A stretch of DNA of 9,270 bases, from the NCBI GenBank assembly GCA_910584795.1, contig CAJUBZ010000031.1, forward strand, positions 1-9,270. Reading direction: 5' to 3'. Position 1 is the first letter of the stretch, and each line of letters begins with the position of its first letter. The position numbers were made by a program, and so were the translations under genes. Under the pieces are notes generated by a model that saw nothing but the letters and a program-made list of their open reading frames with translations, had not been told where the DNA came from and did not search any database. This DNA comes from an uncultured Eubacterium sp. Lineage in GTDB: Bacteria; Bacillota; Clostridia; Lachnospirales; Lachnospiraceae. Of this stretch, positions 5,831 to 9,270 are shown in pieces.

Positions 5831-6518
5831 GTCAATGAAAACTGGACAGAAAAAGACTTTTTAAATCTGTATTGGGAAGGAAAAGACCTGCTGTATATGG
5901 GAGCATATGGTTATGCAGAATTTGGAACAGATGCTATGGTGGTAGGATATTCTTCTCAGAAGAGTGTGGGAGATAGTGGAGCTGAAGGTAAATATTCTGC
6001 GTTTGGAGAAATGTCAGAGGGGGATGGTGTAAGGTATAATCAATGGATGAAACTTAGAGAGGATGGATTAGATCAAGCAAAAATAAATGATATTATTATT
6101 AACTAATAAGGGTATGAGACCAAATCCAAATACATATTTAAGTGAGACATATATAAATAATCATCTTAAATAATTTGACGGAGGAGTTACAAAAATAATA
6201 ACACAAGCTCCAAGTGGAACAGCAGGACCTCCGGGGGAAACTTTTGTTATGCCGTCATCTGTTGCAGATGACCTTATTACCCGAGCAGGAGGAGATATTT
6301 CAAAATTAGAAAAAATGCTGAGCTTAGAGCAAGGAACATTAGGTACATTACCAGTAAGAGTTGATGTGAAAAATCCAAGTAATATACGAATTCCATCAGG
6401 AAATGAATTAGGAGCTAATTCACAGTGGTTACCTGGGGGAAATACAGGAGGAGGAACACCGGAAGCGACCATTACATCACCCCAAAAGGGAGAATATATT
6501 GTAAAGCCTATTAAATAA
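5831..6518 (+). pseudogene. Broken orphan toxin tip of cassette G (one frameshift, one nonsense codon)
   Basis: The frame opens after TGA 5810-5812 and runs through the header to a TAA at 6104-6106. Dropping one base (for instance T6104) restores a continuous reading: NKGMRPNPNTYLSETYINNH, LK, then TAA at 6171-6173, then FDGGVTKIITQAPSGTAGPP. It continues through PSSVADDLITRAGGDISKLE, GTLGTLPVRVDVKNPSNIRI, PSGNELGANSQWLPGGN and ends EYIVKPIK at 6518. CAA to TAA would explain the second stop (KQF). With both lesions repaired, the tip is about 190 residues after the header and looks complete. I recall this pattern (PSGNExGAN, WxPGGxTxGG, EA) as a recurrent C-terminal toxin domain but cannot give its activity. 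The ATG at 6249 is internal, not a real start. Confidence 0.75.
5832..5974 (+). repeat. Cassette header repeat, copy G (long form)
   Basis: Encodes NENWTEKDFLNLYWEGKDLL, then YMGAYGYAEFGTDAMVVGYS and SQKSVG. It aligns with 1328-1466 over the whole length. It is the most diverged of the readable copies (STFGANAMAAGYSS becomes AEFGTDAMVVGYSS), but the tattcttctcagaagagtg core is identical. Confidence 0.85.
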
Positions 6519-6531
6519 AGTGGAGGAATAT

Positions 6532-6726
6532 ATGAAGAAAATATATGAAGATTACGGAATTATTATTATGCAAGGTGATAATAAGTACTATATTCAATAT
6601 GATGCAGGAGAACTTGTGGACAAAATAGATATAATAGAAGTAAGCAAAGAAAATGCAGAGAAAGCACAAATAGGAGAGGAAGAGGCTTATAGTGTAATAT
6701 TGCAATATCAAAATTTGAAAAAATGA
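6532..6726 (+). CDS. Putative immunity protein of cassette G
   Basis: 64 residues. The start at 6532 is preferred over GTG 6520 because GGAGG at 6522-6526 lies five bases before it. The protein is small, acidic and soluble: YEDYGIIIMQGDNKYYIQYD, AGELVDKIDIIEVSKENAEK, AQ, then EEAYSVILQYQNLKK, probably a three-stranded sheet followed by a helix. The start is 13 bases after the toxin stop. Small proteins of this form are usual partners of tips like the one in G; the family name is unknown to me. The frame is intact although the toxin has two lesions. Confidence 0.65.
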   Translation: MKKIYEDYGIIIMQGDNKYYIQYDAGELVDKIDIIEVSKENAEKAQIGEEEAYSVILQYQNLKK

Positions 6727-6759
6727 TTAACAAGTAACGAACGGATAATCTGGATATAA

Positions 6760-6831
6760 CGTAGAGAAAGAGATATTATCTTTGTTGAGCCAAGACAAGA
6801 AGGGGGATTACCAGTAATAAAGATTAATTGA
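6760..6831 (+). pseudogene. C-terminal toxin fragment (cassette H)
   Basis: Twenty-three codons after TAA 6757-6759, ending RRERDIIFVEPRQEGGLPVI then KIN and TGA. The composition is that of a toxin tail (basic start, EGGLPV turn, final strand), and the same position relative to the next remnant fits a cassette. With so short a piece, chance cannot be excluded. Confidence 0.3.
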
Positions 6832-7117
6832 AAGAACGAATCTATTAAAAATGAGTCATATTCTAAAGATCAAACCTTGCTTTTTGAAATTGCTGTAGGA
6901 ATAGCAAGTGGATTCATAAGGAAAATCACGGAGTAAAGAATATGATGTAAGTGGTAGTAAATTAATTATTGATGTTCATGGGATGGGAGATTTATAGGTC
7001 TAAATGGATAGGTTATATATTGGTTTATCATATTTGGGGAGTATTGTAGAAATATGTCTATGTCAATTGACATCAAATGAAATAAATCATTTAAAGAATG
7101 AATTAGATTATCAATAG
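6832..7117 (+). pseudogene. Shattered immunity-like gene (cassette H)
   Basis: Piece 1, directly after the TGA of the preceding fragment, reads KNESIKNESYSKDQTLLFEI then AVGIASGFIRKITE and TAA (6934-6936). Piece 2, in another frame from about 6935, reads KEYDVSGSKLIIDVHGMGDL, meets TAG (6995-6997) and TAA (7001-7003), and goes on in the same frame as MDRLYIGLSYLGSIVEICLC and QLTSNEINHLKNELDYQ to TAG 7117. One frameshift and two stops therefore separate what looks like a protein of about 95 residues. There is no start codon with a ribosome binding site. Family not recognised. Confidence 0.45.
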
Positions 7118-7242
7118 AACATTCTTTGTGTATAAATATTTTCTGGTACCTAACCCCAAATTCTTAAAAGCCTATGATAATATGGTAATTATGTAGGAAT
7201 AAAACTTCCTTCATACTTAAACTAAAACATAGAATGGGATAG
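7118..7242. other. Spacer without recognisable content
   Basis: Stops occur in all + frames and no motif, repeat or hairpin stands out. It is probably remnant DNA between cassettes H and I. Confidence 0.5.
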
Positions 7243-7468
7243 ATTCTATTAGTTAATTTAACTTATTTTGAAATAAAATTAAATAGTAGTATCAATTATA
7301 CGAATCCTGAAAATGGCTCTAATTTAGTGTGGACAAATGCAAATGAACAAAGCCATGTTAGAGATTTCTAGTAAGGCTCCGGGTAGATATTTTGGAACAT
7401 TTGGAAATTGGGAATTGGGAATAAACACAGAAACAGGAGTTGTTTATCACGCAAGGATGATAAAATGA
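7243..7468 (+). pseudogene. Frameshifted C-terminal toxin fragment (cassette I)
   Basis: Frame 1 (7243-7371) contains INYTNPENGSNLVWTNANEQ, then SHVRDF and TAG at 7369-7371. A different frame continues at once with SKAPGRYFGTFGNWELGINT, ETGVVYHARMIK and TGA at 7466-7468. A single small frameshift near 7366-7370 would join them into one tail of at least 60 residues. The His-Val and Arg/His-rich end with a final GVVYHA strand is reminiscent of small RNase-type tips, but this is only an impression. The front of the domain and any header are missing. Confidence 0.55.
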
Positions 7469-7469
7469 T

Positions 7470-7487
7470 AGGAGGTTTATTTAATTG
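7470..7487 (+). promoter_or_regulatory. Ribosome binding site that selects a TTG start
   Basis: AGGAGG at 7470-7475 is nine bases before TTG 7485. No ATG or GTG lies at a suitable distance in the open frame, so TTG is taken as the start. Confidence 0.65.
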
Positions 7488-8000
7488 GAAATATTAAAAT
7501 CTAACAATAAGATTGAATACGATAGAAAGATTGAAGGAATGGGTATTGGTTTGGTACTTTTCAAAATATGTGCAAATGACGAATCTTTATGTGCAAAATA
7601 TCACCTAATTTATGAGAATGGTTGGAAACCACCAGTTGATATAGCCATAAACATGGATTCTTCCCAAATAGAATATATTAGTTTTTTTGCTCAAGATGAA
7701 AAAATTGTTGAAGAGAAAATTAGAAATGAGATTATTTTATTTGATAATACTATAAAAATTAATGATTTCGATTTTTCTGAAAGAAAGTACGAGAAATCTA
7801 TTCAAAAAGAATTTAATATTGTAAAAGTAAATAATGATATTATCTTACTTTCTAAAAATACTCAAGGAAAAATTCTTGCTTATCAATTAGATGAAAATAA
7901 TTATATTTTATGTAATCAAAATAATGATATAGTAGGAGTACTTATGAAGCAAATTCTATCAACAGAATTTGAAGTACTTAAAGAATCAAATATTCTTTAA
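7485..8000 (+). CDS. Putative immunity protein of cassette I (TTG start)
   Basis: 171 residues, intact, soluble. The front half has IEGMGIGLVLFKICANDESL, AKYHLIYENGWKPPVDIAIN and EYISFFAQDEKIVEEKIRNE; the rear half, IVKVNNDIILLSKNTQGKIL with LDENNYILCNQNNDIVGVLM, looks like a series of beta strands. The start is 17 bases after the stop of the toxin fragment. I do not know the family. The AT-rich composition is like that of the other immunity genes. The toxin it presumably neutralised survives only as a frameshifted tail. Confidence 0.65.
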   Translation: MEILKSNNKIEYDRKIEGMGIGLVLFKICANDESLCAKYHLIYENGWKPPVDIAINMDSSQIEYISFFAQDEKIVEEKIRNEIILFDNTIKINDFDFSERKYEKSIQKEFNIVKVNNDIILLSKNTQGKILAYQLDENNYILCNQNNDIVGVLMKQILSTEFEVLKESNIL

Positions 8001-8057
8001 AATACTTTTTTGAATTTGCGGAAGATTTATAAAAAAATCAAAACAACATTTTTTTGA

Positions 8058-8462
8058 AAAATTATATTATTTAGGGAAACTGATCAATTAATGGTCAGAG
8101 ATAATAAATTTTTAGATTCTGATGGAAATGTCGATTGGAATACATGGGCACCTAATGGAGGAAGAGTATCAGGTACTATTCAAAAGGGACAAATTTTAGA
8201 AGTTGGGACTATTACTGATAGATATGGCAATCCATATGGAAAATATAAATCACCCATAGGGACTCCGTATGAGCAAAGAGCTTTGCCTTATGTTGAAAAT
8301 TCTTATGCTTATCATAGGTACGAAGTTCTAAAGCCAATTGATAATGTTACTATATCTCAAATTGCATAAGCATTTGAGCAACCTGGTGGTGGTATGCAAT
8401 ATGAATTACCGTCAACAGTCAATAAGTTGATTGATAATAAGTTTTTGAAGGAGATAAAATGA
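8058..8462 (+). pseudogene. TNT-type NAD+ glycohydrolase toxin tip interrupted by TAA (cassette J)
   Basis: The frame opens after TGA 8055-8057; the ATG at 8091 is probably internal. Counting from it, the domain reads FLDSDGNVDWNTWAPNGGRV (7-26), GTIQKGQ, TDRYGNPYGKY (42-52), SPIGTPYEQRALPYVENSYA (54-73), YHRYEVLKP (74-82), then TAA at 8367-8369 after QIA. The same frame goes on AFEQPGGGMQYELPSTVNKL to TGA at 8460-8462. This is the TNT pattern (tuberculosis necrotizing toxin, PF14021), whose members destroy NAD+. The His75 region and the Gln of GGGMQY correspond to the catalytic His and Gln known in the family, so the stop separates the catalytic residues. A single change AAA to TAA would explain it. 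The cassette header is missing. Confidence 0.85.
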
Positions 8463-8680
8463 TGAAAAAAAATGAGTTGCGAGATGTACTAATAGAAATG
8501 GAAATACCAGATATATTATATAATTTAGATGGTAATGGAAGAACGGATGAGCGTTTTTGTTTAGAATTTGCAAATAATGAATGGATAGTTTACTTCTCTG
8601 AGAGAGGAGTAAAAACAACCTATGAGAAATTTTCATCCGAGGAGGAAGCATGCCAATTTATTTATGAACAATTGTGTTAG
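8459..8680 (+). CDS. Putative immunity protein for the TNT toxin tip (cassette J)
   Basis: 73 residues, intact. The ATG at 8459 overlaps the toxin stop (ATGA) and has AAGGAG at 8448-8453; ATG 8462 is an equally possible start. It reads KKNELRDVLIEMEIPDILYN, LDGNGRTDERFCLEFANNEW, VYFSERGVKTTYEKFSSEEE and a final ACQFIYEQL helix. The ERFCL, W-x-VYFSERG and EEEAC pattern recalls the Imm59-type immunity family, which I name only tentatively. The expected role is to bind and block the NAD+-consuming toxin. It is kept although the toxin is interrupted. Confidence 0.7.
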   Translation: MMKKNELRDVLIEMEIPDILYNLDGNGRTDERFCLEFANNEWIVYFSERGVKTTYEKFSSEEEACQFIYEQLC

Positions 8681-8715
8681 ATAATAATATTTCTATAAAT
8701 GTACAAAAAATCTGA

Positions 8716-8736
8716 ATATATAATGTAATTATATAT
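8716..8736. repeat. AT-only inverted repeat
   Basis: Nine-base arms atatataat/attatatat around gta. In such AT-rich spacer DNA this may be chance. There is no GC stem and no U-run that would make a convincing terminator. Confidence 0.3.
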
Positions 8737-8749
8737 GACTTAATATACC

Positions 8750-8853
8750 AATACAATATTTGGAGTAAATGTTACAGGGGTGAATATTCTTCTCGTAAGA
8801 GTATGGGGCAATACAGTGGAGTTAAAACTATTAAAACTACTCAGTCTGATTAG
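8750..8853 (+). pseudogene. Decayed cassette header (copy K) with almost no toxin
   Basis: Bases 8750-8811 align with the header (ttggagcaaatg becomes ttggagtaaatg; tattcttctcagaagagtg becomes tattcttctcgtaagagta) with one base missing before the core and several substitutions. The last part reads GEYSSRKSMGQYSGVKTIKT, then TQSD and TAG at 8851-8853, so fewer than 20 codons follow the header and no toxin domain is left. Internal deletion of a former cassette is inferred. Confidence 0.65.
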
Positions 8854-8863
8854 GGAGATTGAT

Positions 8864-9026
8864 ATGGACGAAACAATTAGAATTATTAGAAAGGATTGAC
8901 AAATCTTTTAAGAAAAGATGCCAAGCAGAAATAGAAGAAATTTTGAAAATAGCACCTTTTAATGATGAGAATAAATCTGGAAAGAGATATTGGCAAAGAA
9001 ATAATAAAATTGAGGAAAAGAAATGA
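8864..9026 (+). pseudogene. Frameshifted immunity-like gene (cassette K)
   Basis: ATG 8864 has a modest site (AGGGAG, 8852-8857), but its frame ends after 11 codons (TGA 8897-8899). One frame over, from 8865, the sequence is open to 9026: WTKQLELLERIDKSFKKRCQ, AEIEEILKIAPFNDENKSGK, RYWQRNNKIEEKK. It is helical and highly charged. A small frameshift just after the ATG explains this best; TTG 8859 could open the second frame but lies too close to the site. The piece is about 55 codons and may also lack its 3' part. Family not recognised. Confidence 0.45.
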
Positions 9027-9165
9027 TTGTGCGAATTCTAAATATAATAAAAGTAGGTCCAAAGAAATAAATAGACAAGATAAATAAAAATTTAAAGCAT
9101 TTTCTATTTATTGTAAATCTCAACAATAGATAAAAAATAAAAATATTACTTAAAATAGTCACATT
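9027..9165. other. AT-rich spacer before the terminator
   Basis: No open frame of note on the + strand. The open frame on the - strand here is a low-complexity Phe/Ile/Tyr reading of AT-rich DNA and has no gene-like features. Confidence 0.5.
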
Positions 9166-9208
9166 AGTAAAACAGACACCATATGGTGTCTGTTTTACTT
9201 TGTTTAAT
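9166..9208. terminator. Strong rho-independent terminator at the end of the cassette array
   Basis: A perfect 15-bp stem, AGTAAAACAGACACC (9166-9180) with GGTGTCTGTTTTACT (9185-9199), around the loop ATAT, followed by TTTGTTTAAT. It is the most stable hairpin in the window and separates the array from the gene at 9243. The U-tract is imperfect on the + strand, and the complement has AATG on its far side, so + strand action is the more likely. Confidence 0.8.
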
Positions 9209-9242
9209 AAACAAAAATATATAAAAAGAAAGAGGTGCAGCA

Positions 9243-9270
9243 ATGGCATACACATTTAAGTTTGTAAGAG
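9243..9270 (+). CDS. Start of the next gene (3' partial)
   Basis: Nine codons (MAYTFKFVR) with AAAGAGGTG at about 9229-9237 and a spacing of five bases. It begins after the terminator, so it is probably a separate transcription unit. Too short to identify. Confidence 0.6.

Noticed and set aside
6249..6518. Independent gene starting at ATG 6249
   Set aside because: No ribosome binding site; toxin-like sequence continues upstream in the same frame through 6177, so it is the rear part of the broken tip.
2304..8369. Recoded stop codon (alternative genetic code) as the reason for interrupted genes
   Set aside because: The interrupting codons include TGA (2304), TAA (6171, 8367) and TAG (5138, 6995), and the intact genes use the same codons as real stops.
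1..9270. Header repeats as a CRISPR array or as template and variable repeats of a diversity-generating element
   Set aside because: Copies are coding, irregularly spaced by kilobases and diverged without an A-specific bias; no cas or reverse transcriptase gene is present.
1..9270. Insertion sequence or integron-type cassette recombination
   Set aside because: No transposase or integrase frame, no terminal inverted repeats, and no attC-like folded sites between modules.

Overview
The window is AT-rich (most stretches look near 30% G+C). Genes are short, nearly all on the + strand, and often introduced by strong GGAGG-type ribosome binding sites. This suggests a low-GC Firmicute, most likely a gut-type clostridium; that placement is inference, as no taxonomic marker gene is present. 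I read the window as the 3' end of a polymorphic-toxin locus: the C-terminal tip of a large secreted toxin enters from the left, followed by about ten displaced ('orphan') toxin-tip/immunity cassettes and a strong terminator near 9166-9208.

Layout. (A) 1-1245: in-frame tail of a toxin with an HNH/EndoVII GH-E nuclease tip, then two unrelated immunity genes (ankyrin repeats; DUF2185). (B) 1323-2729: intact orphan toxin tip, an overlapping immunity gene, and a second immunity-like gene cut by TGA. (C) 2748-3205: an unrecognised ORF of higher GC and a truncated DUF6572-like gene. (D) 3254-4607: scrambled toxin remnant with an intact immunity gene and a small overlapping gene. (E) 4623-5140 and (F) 5227-5762: toxin tails only, each followed by an immunity gene. 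(G) 5831-6726: toxin broken by one frameshift and one nonsense codon, with an intact immunity gene. (H) 6760-7117: toxin tail and a shattered reading frame. (I) 7243-8000: toxin tail with an intact immunity gene starting at TTG. (J) 8058-8680: TNT-type NAD glycohydrolase toxin cut by TAA, with an intact immunity gene. (K) 8750-9026: degenerate cassette header and broken immunity gene. After the terminator a new gene begins at 9243.

The cassettes are tied together by a header repeat: the same coding DNA (GYSSQKS and sequence before it) opens the toxins at 1, 1328, 3494, 5832 and, decayed, 8750. In polymorphic-toxin biology such shared DNA lets an orphan cassette recombine into the 3' end of the full-length toxin gene and change its tip. 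The striking pattern is unequal decay: in six cassettes (D, E, F, G, I, J) the toxin is broken but the immunity reading frame is open or nearly so. The array may therefore work mainly as an immunity bank, with only tips A and B still potentially active. No secretion gene, transposase, integrase, tRNA, rRNA or CRISPR array is visible.
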